Part shown: positions 1 through 7,288 of the stretch, piece by piece
Layout: every line of letters begins with the position of its first letter
How positions within the stretch are numbered: the first letter of the stretch is position 1
NCBI GenBank assembly: GCA_937890845.1
Contig: CALADR010000338.1
Coordinates: forward strand, 1 to 11,390
Reading direction: 5' to 3'
Length of the DNA stretch: 11,390 bases
Origin: an uncultured Bacteroidales bacterium
GTDB taxonomy: Bacteria; Bacteroidota; Bacteroidia; Bacteroidales; UBA932
Program-made: the position numbers and the translations under genes
The notes under the pieces: model-generated
Seen by the model: the letters and a program-made list of their open reading frames with translations, nothing else
What the model was told of the DNA's origin: nothing
Database searches by the model: none

Positions 1-156
1 CGTATCTATGCTTTGGATTGGAACGGTTTCTATAAGCCGCTTGAAATGCTTTTGGATCATTATGTGAAGACAGGGATGCTGGAGAAAAGGCATCGTGAAA
101 TGATTCATTTCTGTTCGGTTCCGGAAGATATTCTGGAGTCGCTTGAAAATGATTAA
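1..156 (+). CDS. LOG-family (TIGR00730-like) phosphoribohydrolase, C-terminal end only
   Basis: This is the last 51 codons of a gene that begins before the window, read in frame 1 to a TAA stop. The visible part contains YALDWNGFYKPLEMLLDHYV followed by a short linker and a CSVPEDILESLE tail. This resembles the C-terminus of LOG-family proteins (often misnamed lysine decarboxylases), where a 'NxxGFYDPLLxxLDxxVxxGFL' stretch is followed by 'xxDDPEELLxxL'. Characterised LOG enzymes cleave nucleoside 5'-monophosphates to the base and ribose 5-phosphate. The PGGxGTxxE signature that would settle the assignment lies upstream and is not visible. The gene overlaps the next start by 8 bases (149-156), which suggests co-transcription with the polyprenyl synthase gene. 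The assignment rests on a short C-terminal match only. Confidence 0.6.
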   Translation, partial: RIYALDWNGFYKPLEMLLDHYVKTGMLEKRHREMIHFCSVPEDILESLEND

Positions 157-1144
157 ATCTGATTTTATGAAACCGGAAGATATAAAGACATTATTGGGAG
201 AGCACTGGAAAAAGACGGAAGGTCATATATATTCGTCTCTTGAAAGTGATATAGATATGCTTCAGAAAGTCAATGAATCTATATTGTCACATTCAGGTAA
301 GCAGTTGCGTCCTTTGCTTTCTCTTTTGGTGGCAATGGCTTGTTCTGAGGGTAAACCTACGGAGAATACATATCGCTATGCGGCAGCTTCGGAGTTGTTG
401 CATAATGCCACTCTTCTTCACGATGATGTGGCAGATAACAGCGACCAGCGTCGCGGTGTTCCTACGGTAAGGTCGCTTATGGGTCCTTCGGTTTCTGTAT
501 TGCTCGGAGATTATTGGCTTGTCAAAGCAATGGAACTGATACTTTCCGGAGGTGACGGAGGCCGGGTAATAAGAATTTTTTCAAACACATTGTCAGATCT
601 TGCTGAAGGTGAGATGTTACAGTTGCAGAAGGCAGATACAGGAGATACAGAACAAGAAGATTATTATAAAATAATTTATAAGAAGACAGCATCTCTATTT
701 GTGGCTGCATCTCTTTCTGCAGCAATTTCCGTCGGAGCAGACGAGTGTATTGAAAAGGCAGTGACTGATTATGCAGCTGCATTGGGTATAGCCTTCCAGA
801 TAAGAGATGATATTTTCGACTATTCTTCATCAGTGGAAGTAGGCAAGCCTACAGGGGTTGATATTATGGAGCAGAAAATAACTCTTCCTCTTTTGGGAGC
901 ATTTTCAAATGCACCTAAGGATGAGGATAGTATCAGGTGTAAGATTGCCGGTATTCATGAATGTCCGGACAACAGGGATGAGATATTGAACTTTGTCAGA
1001 GACAACGGTGGAGTATGTTATGCGGAAAAAGTTTTGGAAAGTTATGTAAACAAGGCAATTGAAGCACTGGATGTCCTTCCGGATTCATGGTATAGAACCA
1101 GACTTGCTGACCTGGCCACTTACGTAGGACTTAGATCTAAATAG
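149..1144 (+). CDS. Trans-polyprenyl diphosphate synthase (IspB/IspA superfamily)
   Basis: This cytoplasmic enzyme condenses isopentenyl diphosphate with an allylic diphosphate to build an all-trans polyprenyl chain, normally the menaquinone side chain in Bacteroidota. From the ATG at 149 it has 331 residues, typical for the family. Visible motifs are GKQLRP (about 50-55, IPP binding), the first Asp-rich motif DDVAD (92-96), the second Asp-rich motif DDIFD (220-224) and GKPTGVD followed by K-TLP (about 232-247). The residue five before the first Asp is Ala rather than a bulky aromatic, which in this family usually allows long products; a medium- or long-chain synthase is therefore my inference. 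An in-frame TTG at 143 is also possible. I prefer ATG 149, which overlaps the upstream stop by 8 bases. The next gene starts 41 bases downstream. Confidence 0.92.
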   Translation: MIKSDFMKPEDIKTLLGEHWKKTEGHIYSSLESDIDMLQKVNESILSHSGKQLRPLLSLLVAMACSEGKPTENTYRYAAASELLHNATLLHDDVADNSDQRRGVPTVRSLMGPSVSVLLGDYWLVKAMELILSGGDGGRVIRIFSNTLSDLAEGEMLQLQKADTGDTEQEDYYKIIYKKTASLFVAASLSAAISVGADECIEKAVTDYAAALGIAFQIRDDIFDYSSSVEVGKPTGVDIMEQKITLPLLGAFSNAPKDEDSIRCKIAGIHECPDNRDEILNFVRDNGGVCYAEKVLESYVNKAIEALDVLPDSWYRTRLADLATYVGLRSK

Positions 1145-1161
1145 AATATCGCTGATAATCA

Positions 1162-1169
1162 TAAGTTTG
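1162..1169 (+). promoter_or_regulatory. Weak candidate -7 element before holB
   Basis: TAAGTTTG fits the Bacteroidota -7 consensus TAnnTTTG and lies 16 bases before the holB ATG. No TTTG-like -33 element stands at the expected distance, and the short gap after the upstream gene fits read-through equally well. Such a match can occur by chance in AT-rich DNA. Confidence 0.2.
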
Positions 1170-1185
1170 CAAACTTTATACAACA

Positions 1186-2322
1186 ATGAAATTTTCGGAC
1201 ATATCGGGCAATGACGACATAAAGAAAGCTCTGATGTCAATGGTGGACAGCGGCAGAATACCTAATGCTATGCTGTTGTACGAAAATGAAGGGTGTGGAG
1301 CACTTGCAATAGCTCTTGCTTTTTTCCAATATCTGGCATGTAAAAACCATTCTTCAGATGATTCTTGCGGAGAGTGTCCTGTATGTAACCGTATGGCGAA
1401 GCTGATTCATCCTGACGTGCACTTTATATTTCCTGTCAATACCGGCGCAAAGGTATCTGTCTCAAAGCCAACATCGGCAAATTACCTTCCTTTATGGAGG
1501 GAACTTGTTTTGTCAAATCCTTATTTCCTTGAAAATCAGTTATATGATTATTTGGGAATCGAAGGTAAATCAGGAAATATAGCTGTAGCAGAGGCTAAGT
1601 CCATACTTGAGACCTTAGCTCTTACTGCAGTAGAGGACGGGTATAAAGGCGTTATAATATGGTTGCCGGAAAGAATGAATGCAGAAACAGCCAACAGGTT
1701 GTTGAAAGTAGTGGAAGAGCCGCCTGAAAAAACTGTATTTGTCTTTATTACGCATTCTCCTGAAAAAGTACTCCAGACGATTTCATCAAGATGCCAGAGT
1801 TTCAGAATACTGCCTTCTTCACAGGAACAGATTGCTTCTGTCCTAGAGAAACACTTCGGTTTTACAGAAGAGGAGGCTTTGGCGGCATCTGTATCAGCTG
1901 GAGGCAGTGTGGGACAGGCTCTCCTTAATGCAGGAGATAAAGAGGAATATATGGCATTTCTGGATATCTTTTCAGACCTTCTCTCAGCAGTCCATAAGGG
2001 CAACCTTATAGACGCGCTTGAAGTTTCGGAGCAGATATCCGCAATGAAATCCAAAGAAAAACAAAAAGCATTTTGTATTTTTGCCGGAGATTGTATCCGG
2101 AAAATTTATGTGCTTCAGCATCAGATGTGTGCTGTAGCAGGCTTGAAACCAGAGGAGTCGGAATTTCTGGTTGCTGCGGCAAGATGGTTCGGACAGTCAT
2201 TCTGCGAGCGTATGCTTGCTGTATTGGACAAGTCGTCAATGTTGTTGGACAGGAATGTCAATGCAAAAATAGTTTTTTGTGATTTGGCAGACAGAATGTT
2301 CATAAACGGAACGCAGCGATGA
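1186..2322 (+). CDS. holB: DNA polymerase III subunit delta' (clamp-loader ATPase-like subunit)
   Basis: The delta' subunit is part of the clamp-loader complex that opens and loads the sliding clamp during replication. The protein has 378 residues. It shows the delta' zinc module as C52-x8-C61-x2-C64-x2-C67, the same spacing as in E. coli delta', followed by HPDVHFIFP. The P-loop position (about 35-43, NEGCGALAI) lacks the Walker A lysine, as expected for delta', which does not hydrolyse ATP. The AAA+ core continues with RLLKVVEEPP (171-180), a FITHSPEKVL sensor-like region and the conserved SRC (201-203). The missing lysine and the zinc module separate it from DnaX. Its stop codon is part of an ATGA shared with a mini-ORF leading to the RicT gene. 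The neighbours suggest one housekeeping operon. Confidence 0.93.
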   Translation: MKFSDISGNDDIKKALMSMVDSGRIPNAMLLYENEGCGALAIALAFFQYLACKNHSSDDSCGECPVCNRMAKLIHPDVHFIFPVNTGAKVSVSKPTSANYLPLWRELVLSNPYFLENQLYDYLGIEGKSGNIAVAEAKSILETLALTAVEDGYKGVIIWLPERMNAETANRLLKVVEEPPEKTVFVFITHSPEKVLQTISSRCQSFRILPSSQEQIASVLEKHFGFTEEEALAASVSAGGSVGQALLNAGDKEEYMAFLDIFSDLLSAVHKGNLIDALEVSEQISAMKSKEKQKAFCIFAGDCIRKIYVLQHQMCAVAGLKPEESEFLVAAARWFGQSFCERMLAVLDKSSMLLDRNVNAKIVFCDLADRMFINGTQR

Positions 2323-2372
2323 AATATTGTGCCCTTCGGGCTCTGATATCCTCAGTAAAAAAGAAATTATGA
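2319..2372 (+). CDS. 17-codon mini-ORF bridging holB and ricT
   Basis: An ATG at 2319 shares ATGA with the holB stop. The frame stays open for 17 codons (MKYCALRALISSVKKKL) and ends at TGA 2370-2372, which shares a second ATGA with the ricT start at 2369. A small GC hairpin (GCCC, 3-base loop, GGGC; 2331-2341) lies inside it. The layout fits a coupling leader that carries ribosomes from holB to ricT, but it could arise by chance in a 46-base spacer. The peptide resembles nothing I recognise. Confidence 0.25.
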   Translation: MKYCALRALISSVKKKL

Positions 2373-3601
2373 ACACAGATAACGAAACCAAGAAGTTTGA
2401 TTGCTCCCGCGGTTGTTCTGTTGAGCGCACCGGAGATGGGGTGCTCAATTGCTCATACAGGCAGGGATGTTGTAAACTTGAAGTTTATGACTGGCTTCAA
2501 GGAGTAAATCAGGAACAGTGCAAGGATTTTTTTGAAGTAAGATTCAAGAATACAAGAAAAGGAATCTATGTCAACAAGTCAGGCCAGACGGTAAAGACAG
2601 GAGATATTGTAATAGTTGAGGCGGCAAATGGGCACGATTTGGGAATCGTGACACTTGAAGGACCTGTCGTGATGCGCCAAATGTCTTGCCGCAAACTTGA
2701 TCCGTCCTCTTCCGACTTCAAGAGAATTTACAGAAAAGCCAAACCGTTTGATTTGGAAAAATGGCAGGAAGCCATAGCACGTGAGCACGAAACTATGATA
2801 CGTGCCCGTCAGATAGCGGAAGAACTTGGTCTTGAAATGAAAATAGGCGACGTTGAGTTTCAGGGAGACGGAACGAAAGCCATATTTTATTATATAGCTG
2901 ATGGAAGAGTTGATTTCCGTCAGCTAATCAAGGTTTTTGCAGAGGAGTTCCGTATAAGGATTGAAATGAAGCAGATAGGAGCACGGCAGGAAGCCGGATT
3001 GATAGGAGGTCTGGGAGTTTGCGGCAGGGAATTATGCTGTTCTAATTATATTTCCTCCTTCCAGTCTATCTCTACAGTGGCGGCACGTTGTCAGGATTTG
3101 TCTCTGAATCCGCAGAAACTTGCAGGGCAGTGCGGCAAGTTAAAATGCTGTCTGAATTATGAGACAGCATCATATCTTGATGCCCAGTCCCGCATACCTA
3201 AGGTTAACGGACCGCTTGAATTTGAAGACGGTCTGGCTTACCTGATGAAAACTGATATACTTAGGGAGATGATGTATTTCTCTTATGACCAGGGTTCGCT
3301 TGCAAACCTTTACGCTGTACCGGCATTTGAAGTGAGGGAAATTATAAAGATGAACAGAAACGGTGTCAAGCCAGAATCCTTAAAGTCAGAACCTGATGTA
3401 AGGATGCCGGAGTTTGTTTCTGCAGTTGGCGATGACAGTATAACACGTTTTGATGAGGCTAAAAAGAAGAAAAAGAACAAGTCAAAATCCAGACAGAAAT
3501 CCCAGATGAAAGGTGCTGGACAGAAAAACTCAAAACCTAATGCTGAGAGAAAAGAATTCAAGGGAGGAAAGAAAGAGCGTGATGGGAAAGAGCATCGCTG
3601 A
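2369..3601 (+). CDS. ricT: RicT/YaaT-like PSP1-domain protein
   Basis: The PSP1 C-terminal domain family includes B. subtilis RicT (YaaT), which works with RicA and RicF in an Fe-S-containing complex affecting RNA maturation and developmental phosphorelays. From ATG 2369 it has 410 residues. The core runs from about 53 (DFFEVRFKNTRKGIYVN) to about 270 and carries paired cysteine motifs CGRELCC (218-224) and CGKLKCC (255-261). The N-terminus has an extra cysteine set (C12, C16, C28, C34, C35). The C-terminus, from about 365, is a lysine-rich, low-complexity tail. An upstream in-frame TTG at 2327 would add 14 residues. I chose the ATG because it makes the ATGA junction and gives a plausible N-terminus. 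The stop overlaps the GldH-like gene by 20 bases. The family call is secure; the Bacteroidota role is not established by the sequence. Confidence 0.88.
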   Translation: MNTDNETKKFDCSRGCSVERTGDGVLNCSYRQGCCKLEVYDWLQGVNQEQCKDFFEVRFKNTRKGIYVNKSGQTVKTGDIVIVEAANGHDLGIVTLEGPVVMRQMSCRKLDPSSSDFKRIYRKAKPFDLEKWQEAIAREHETMIRARQIAEELGLEMKIGDVEFQGDGTKAIFYYIADGRVDFRQLIKVFAEEFRIRIEMKQIGARQEAGLIGGLGVCGRELCCSNYISSFQSISTVAARCQDLSLNPQKLAGQCGKLKCCLNYETASYLDAQSRIPKVNGPLEFEDGLAYLMKTDILREMMYFSYDQGSLANLYAVPAFEVREIIKMNRNGVKPESLKSEPDVRMPEFVSAVGDDSITRFDEAKKKKKNKSKSRQKSQMKGAGQKNSKPNAERKEFKGGKKERDGKEHR

Positions 3602-4073
3602 TATATTCAGAGCATTATTTTCAATCTTGTCACTCTTTGTTTATTTTTCATGTTCGGAACCTTCAATCCGTGAAAATTTCATAAAGCAGTCCGGCAAGAA
3701 TGCAGACGGGAGCTATAGATTTAATATTGACCTGAGCGATAGTCTCAGGTCAAATACATTATATATTTATGCTTTGATAGATGCATCTGAACCTGAATTT
3801 GATAAAATGCCATCATTTATTCCTTTGAGGATAGAGGCTTTGGCTCCATCTGGGAGCAAGTACTGTGAAGAGGTTGGCATTCCTACAGATTCTTTTGTGA
3901 AATCTACAAGGTACTCAAGGCAATATGAATCCTTGTACCGCTCCGGCTTTAATCCTGTCCAGTATGGAGAGTGGATATTGTCGGTTACAGTTATTGATGA
4001 AGATAAGTTCAAAGGCTTCAGAGGTATAGGATTGAAGCATGTCAAAGAAATTATGAGCAATGGGAAAAGATAA
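3582..4073 (+). CDS. gldH: GldH-like lipoprotein
   Basis: This is a predicted envelope lipoprotein of 163 residues. The N-terminus MGKSIADIFRALFSILSLFV is a positive-then-hydrophobic signal segment ending at YFSC, a loose lipobox with Cys at residue 24. The rest is beta-rich. It matches the GldH pattern in outline: a short chain with 'FNIDLSDSLRSNTLYIYALI' early on, and a tail with GEWILSVTV followed by a KGFRGIGLKHVKE ending that resembles 'LKGIxDVGLRxE'. GldH is required for gliding in Flavobacterium, but homologues are widespread in non-gliding Bacteroidales, so motility should not be assumed. The position directly after a RicT/PSP1 gene is also typical. An earlier in-frame start exists at 3513, but only ATG 3582 puts the signal peptide at the N-terminus. 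It overlaps ricT by 20 bases and trmB by 14. Confidence 0.62.
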   Translation: MGKSIADIFRALFSILSLFVYFSCSEPSIRENFIKQSGKNADGSYRFNIDLSDSLRSNTLYIYALIDASEPEFDKMPSFIPLRIEALAPSGSKYCEEVGIPTDSFVKSTRYSRQYESLYRSGFNPVQYGEWILSVTVIDEDKFKGFRGIGLKHVKEIMSNGKR

Positions 4074-4821
4074 ACTTAGAAAATTCAAGGAGAACGAGAC
4101 GTTTTCCTGTTTGGTGCAGCCTTCGACAGAAGAAGTTTTAGGCGTAGATCATCCTTTGAAAGGTCATTGGGGTGAAGTAATGTTCGGCAATACCAATCCT
4201 ATAGTTGTGGAACTTGGGTGTGGAAAGGGTGAATATACTGTAGATCTTGCACTTAGGAATCCTTCGTGTAATTATATAGGGGTTGATATCAAAGGTGCAA
4301 GGCTTTGGAAAGGAGCTAAATATGCGCATGAACATAATCTTCAAAACGTTGCATTTCTGAGGACCAGGATAGAATTTATTGAGTCTCTTTTTGCAGAAAA
4401 TGAAGTGTCAGAGATTTGGATTACATTTGCCGACCCTCAGATAAAAAGGGAAAAGAAGAGACTGACAAGCCCATTGTTCCTTAACCGTTACAGAAAATTT
4501 TTGAAGTCAGGCGGTATTGTACACTTGAAAACGGACAGCCGTCTTCTGCATGAATATACCAAGACACTTGCTGTTCAAAATAACTTGAAGATATTGGCTT
4601 GTGGAACAGATATTTACGGGGAAGATAGGGATCAGTTGTACTCCAGTCGTCTGGCGTCTGTATGCGGCAGGGATGCTGTGGATGCATTGTTCCAGGTACA
4701 GACATTCTACGAGTCCCAATATCTGGCTCAGGGAATACCGATTACCTATATGTCATTCCTTATAGACAAGGATGGAGAATACATGTCTCCAGAATGGGAC
4801 GAAAGCCAGTGGGAGCGCTGA
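4060..4821 (+). CDS. trmB: tRNA (guanine-N7-)-methyltransferase
   Basis: TrmB uses S-adenosylmethionine to form m7G at position 46 of the tRNA variable loop. The protein has 253 residues. It shows a Rossmann methyltransferase fold: motif I VELGCGKGEYT (50-60), NYIGVDIKGARLWKGA (71-86) with the acidic residue after beta-2, and the TrmB signature ITFADPQIKREKKRLT (121-136), a variant of the usual FPDPWPKxRHxKRR. Next comes GGIVHLKTDS (151-160). A proline followed by glutamine and isoleucine replaces the usual PWPK, which I associate with Bacteroidota TrmB proteins. The start ATG lies inside the end of the GldH-like gene (14-base overlap), suggesting translational coupling. It is the last gene of the + strand run and is followed by a strong hairpin. 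Confidence 0.92.
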   Translation: MGKDKLRKFKENETFSCLVQPSTEEVLGVDHPLKGHWGEVMFGNTNPIVVELGCGKGEYTVDLALRNPSCNYIGVDIKGARLWKGAKYAHEHNLQNVAFLRTRIEFIESLFAENEVSEIWITFADPQIKREKKRLTSPLFLNRYRKFLKSGGIVHLKTDSRLLHEYTKTLAVQNNLKILACGTDIYGEDRDQLYSSRLASVCGRDAVDALFQVQTFYESQYLAQGIPITYMSFLIDKDGEYMSPEWDESQWER

Positions 4822-4834
4822 TATGAGAAAAGTA

Positions 4835-4864
4835 AAATGGAGCGGATTTACATCCGCTCCATTT
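4835..4864. terminator. Bidirectional terminator between convergent trmB and smpB
   Basis: A perfect 13-bp inverted repeat (core ATGGAGCGGAT / ATCCGCTCCAT) has a 4-base loop at 4848-4851. On the + strand it starts 14 bases after the trmB stop and is followed by TTCTCGTCTT. On the - strand it is followed by TTTTACTTTTCTC after the stem. The smpB stop codon (complement of 4848-4850) lies in the loop, so one stem arm encodes the last smpB codons. Confidence 0.85.
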
Positions 4865-5297
4865 CTCGTCTTAAGTCTTTTTCTTTTATTGACTGTCGCT
4901 TGTCATATTCTTTTTTTCCTCGTGCAAGGGCAATCAGAAGCTTTGCATATCCGTTCTCGGCAATATACAGTTTTACTGCCACTATAGTGAGCCCTTTTTC
5001 TTTGACTGCGCGGCGTAGCTTGCCCAGTTCTTTTGCTGTCAGCAGCAGTTTTCTTTCACGGCGAGGGTCATGGTTACCCCAACTGCCCCAGAAATATTCT
5101 GCCACGTGCATATTTTTTACATACAGTTCATTGTTGTTGAAATAGCAGAAAGCATCCACGAGAGATGCTTTACCGGCCCGTATGGATTTAATTTCTGTTC
5201 CGGTAAGAACTATTCCCGCAGTGAACGTCTCAAGAAACTCATAGTCAAACGAGGCTCTTCTGTTTTTTATTTCTACTTTACTTTTTGCTTTCGGCAT
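4848..5297 (-). CDS. smpB: SsrA-binding protein SmpB
   Basis: SmpB binds the tRNA-like domain of tmRNA and delivers it to stalled ribosomes for trans-translation. The protein has 149 residues, within the usual 145-160. The N-terminus KVEIKNRRASFDYEFLETF leads into the conserved GIVLTGTEIKSIRAGKASLVDAF region and NNNELYVKNMHVAEY. The C-terminal half has LLTAKELGKL and KGLTIVAVKLY. It ends with the basic tail GKKEYDKRQSIKEKDLRREM, which becomes helical in the empty mRNA channel. It is monocistronic here: a promoter-like element stands just upstream, and a hairpin forms across its stop codon. The tmRNA gene itself (ssrA) is not in this window. Confidence 0.97.
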   Translation of the reverse strand: MPKAKSKVEIKNRRASFDYEFLETFTAGIVLTGTEIKSIRAGKASLVDAFCYFNNNELYVKNMHVAEYFWGSWGNHDPRRERKLLLTAKELGKLRRAVKEKGLTIVAVKLYIAENGYAKLLIALARGKKEYDKRQSIKEKDLRREMERM

Positions 5298-5318
5298 ATT
5301 TCATTCAAATTTGATCTG

Positions 5319-5350
5319 CAAAGTTACTCAATGCGGATAAATATTAAAAC
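5319..5350 (-). promoter_or_regulatory. smpB promoter (Bacteroidota-type)
   Basis: On the - strand, TAACTTTGCA starts at 5326 and exactly fits the -7 consensus TAnnTTTG, with the frequently seen CA after it. A GTTTT element about 20 bases upstream (5346-5350) is a loose -33 match. A start near 5312 would leave a leader of about 15 bases before the smpB ATG. Confidence 0.55.
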
Positions 5351-5400
5351 AGTTTACACAAGTTTCGCAGCTATCACCTTTATTCCATAAAGTTCAAATT

Positions 5401-5449
5401 ACAAATAAAGAGACTGGACTCCGAAGTATGAGCCAGTCTCCCTATTTGT
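5401..5449 (-). terminator. Terminator after the S41 protease gene
   Basis: An 8-bp GC-rich stem GAGACTGG / CCAGTCTC (5410-5417 with 5433-5440) is flanked, past a 2x2 internal loop, by a second 7-bp helix ACAAATA / TATTTGT. On the - strand the stem is followed by TTTATTTGTAATTT, a U-rich tract. It lies 11 bases past the protease stop, as expected for an intrinsic terminator that also isolates smpB. Confidence 0.8.
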
Positions 5450-5460
5450 CAGCCAGTAGT

Positions 5461-7251
5461 CTATTTTGTTGACTCTCTGTCAAGATAGATTACAGAACCG
5501 CTGAACCTGCCGTTGATTTTTTCCTGACCTACAGCATTCATGCAGGATGCGGATACAGAATGAGGTCTTGTCGAGAAATCAGGCTTCTGTCCTGTTTCAA
5601 TCCAACGTATGGCTCCGAAGCAATACAAATCCACCTTTGTTCCGAAGTCCCCCGGATATATAGTAGAGTCATCAGCCGGAAGATCCGGTTCAAATCCATC
5701 CGGATAGTCATGGAAACCTTTTGCATTGTCCGGATAGAATGATACAGGGAATAGGTTGAAATTGTATCCGTACATATTTTCCTGGAAACCTTCCATACCT
5801 ACATTCTTGCCGCCGGTTTTCTCTCCCACTGTGTTGACTGTAATGCCAAGCCCTCTAAGTCCGTTGATTACAATTTCGCTGGCAGAGGCTGTAGTCTTGC
5901 TTGTTATTACATAGACTGTGCTGAGTCCGAGAGAGTGCTCCAAAGCGGTTGCAATCGGTGTATATCCTTCTCCGTGAGGATATTCTACATTGTTTGCAAT
6001 TCCGATTTTATATTCACCTGATTCTCCGGCCGCAGTACGGGTGCTGTTGTAGACGAGCTTTGTGGAAATTTTTCCTTTATGTGCCGGTCCGGCTATGAGT
6101 GTGTTCATTACTGTGCTGGAAAGAACTTCTCCGCCGGGGTTGTATCGAAGGTCGATGATGAGGTCGGTAACTCCCTGTTTCTTGAAGTCTGAGAAGATTT
6201 CAAGAAGCTTGTCGTCGTAGGCTGTGGCAAAGCCCATATATAGGATATAGCCTATTTTCTTTCCGTTCTCGCCATTTATTACCTTGTTCATGTAGATGGC
6301 AGGGTCTGTATAAGATGCCTGGCCGATCTGAACATCAGCCTTATAGGTGATGATGGCTTTAGGACCATTCCATGAGACTGTATTTACTTTGGCAGATACA
6401 TTACCTTTATACAGCTTATCGACTAGAGTCTTGTAGTTGATGTCTGTGATTGCGGCACCGTCAACTTCTGTAATGAAGTCACCTCTTTTCAGTCCTGCTT
6501 TGTCGGCCGGAGTGTCGGGAGTCACGGCTTTTACAGCGGCTCCTATTGAAATACCATCTTCTGTACTCAGGGTCGTAGGCTGCAGAAGCATGAAGCCGGC
6601 GTCCGTGTACTGGGAACCGACAGCTTTGGAGACAGGGGCATTGCTCTGAATCTGAGTGTAGTATGCTGTCCTCTTGGCTCCTTCCCATATGCCGTCATCG
6701 TGGTTTACGTCGTATTGTGCAGCGACTCCGTCCAAAATGGAGGTAAGGAATTTCTGGTAATCGATGCTATAGTCAAGCATCAGTCCTTCTATAGGCTCAT
6801 TCCAGAGATATACTTCCTTCATCTTCTGGGCAATCCATTCGTTGATAGATCTGTATTTGCCGTCACCCTCTTCGAAGACTCCGCTTTCCTGTACTATTGG
6901 AATCGTAGTGCTGGCTGTAAACCCTTCAACAGAAATGGTGATGGTTCCATGCCTTTCTTTATTGTCAGTGTTTGCGAAAGACCTGAACCTTAGCAATGAC
7001 TGGCCTTTCACTCCTGAGTCAGTAGTGATTTTCAGCCACCTGTCACTACTTGTTGCAGTCCATTTTCCCTCGGCTGAAAATATGTATTCGTATGTGTCGG
7101 CTTCTGCCTTTATGATGTTTTTGTCTGCGGCCCAAGTCTCATTGGAAATGCCGTTTCCCTGGATTTTCGTTTCGTCCTTAGCACATCCGACAGCTGTAAG
7201 GGCAATCAGAAGTGCTCCGGCCCATTTGATTATTTTCATGTTCAGTTTCAT
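5461..7251 (-). CDS. BACON-PDZ-S41 (C-terminal processing-type) serine protease lipoprotein
   Basis: This is a predicted envelope-anchored protease of 596 residues. A signal peptide ends in LTAVGC, with the lipid-anchoring Cys at 23 (19 if the internal Met at residue 5 is used). The residues just after it, AKDET, are acidic and resemble the export signals of surface-exposed Bacteroidota lipoproteins. Residues about 40-122 look like a BACON domain (WTATSSDRWLKITTDSG, then TITISVEGF and IPIVQES). A helical S41 N-terminal region (about 134-190) follows. The PDZ domain is at about 235-300 (AVTPDTPADKAGLKRGDFIT). The S41 core has DLIIDLRYNPGGE (363-375), TASASEI with probable nucleophile Ser456, and GEKTGGK with probable Lys482. 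Spacing and motifs match the Ser-Lys dyad of Tsp/CtpA, so it should be active. It lies 88 bases after the broken lipoprotein gene on the same strand and is followed by a terminator. The substrate is unknown. Confidence 0.9.
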   Translation of the reverse strand: MKLNMKIIKWAGALLIALTAVGCAKDETKIQGNGISNETWAADKNIIKAEADTYEYIFSAEGKWTATSSDRWLKITTDSGVKGQSLLRFRSFANTDNKERHGTITISVEGFTASTTIPIVQESGVFEEGDGKYRSINEWIAQKMKEVYLWNEPIEGLMLDYSIDYQKFLTSILDGVAAQYDVNHDDGIWEGAKRTAYYTQIQSNAPVSKAVGSQYTDAGFMLLQPTTLSTEDGISIGAAVKAVTPDTPADKAGLKRGDFITEVDGAAITDINYKTLVDKLYKGNVSAKVNTVSWNGPKAIITYKADVQIGQASYTDPAIYMNKVINGENGKKIGYILYMGFATAYDDKLLEIFSDFKKQGVTDLIIDLRYNPGGEVLSSTVMNTLIAGPAHKGKISTKLVYNSTRTAAGESGEYKIGIANNVEYPHGEGYTPIATALEHSLGLSTVYVITSKTTASASEIVINGLRGLGITVNTVGEKTGGKNVGMEGFQENMYGYNFNLFPVSFYPDNAKGFHDYPDGFEPDLPADDSTIYPGDFGTKVDLYCFGAIRWIETGQKPDFSTRPHSVSASCMNAVGQEKINGRFSGSVIYLDRESTK

Positions 7252-7288
7252 ATCTTTTCTGTCTTTTTTTAACAGCTTCTAAGTTGAG

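Noticed and set aside
143..148. TTG start at 143 for the polyprenyl synthase
   Set aside because: It would add only Met-Lys before a proper ATG at 149. The ATG is the simpler choice and already couples to the upstream stop.
1548..2054. 168-codon open frame on the - strand inside holB
   Set aside because: It is fully antisense to a well-supported holB frame with intact motifs. The translation shows no recognisable domain and fits a codon-bias shadow.
4772..5145. + strand open frames running from the trmB end into the smpB region
   Set aside because: They are antisense to smpB, a complete textbook SmpB protein, and they cross the bidirectional terminator.
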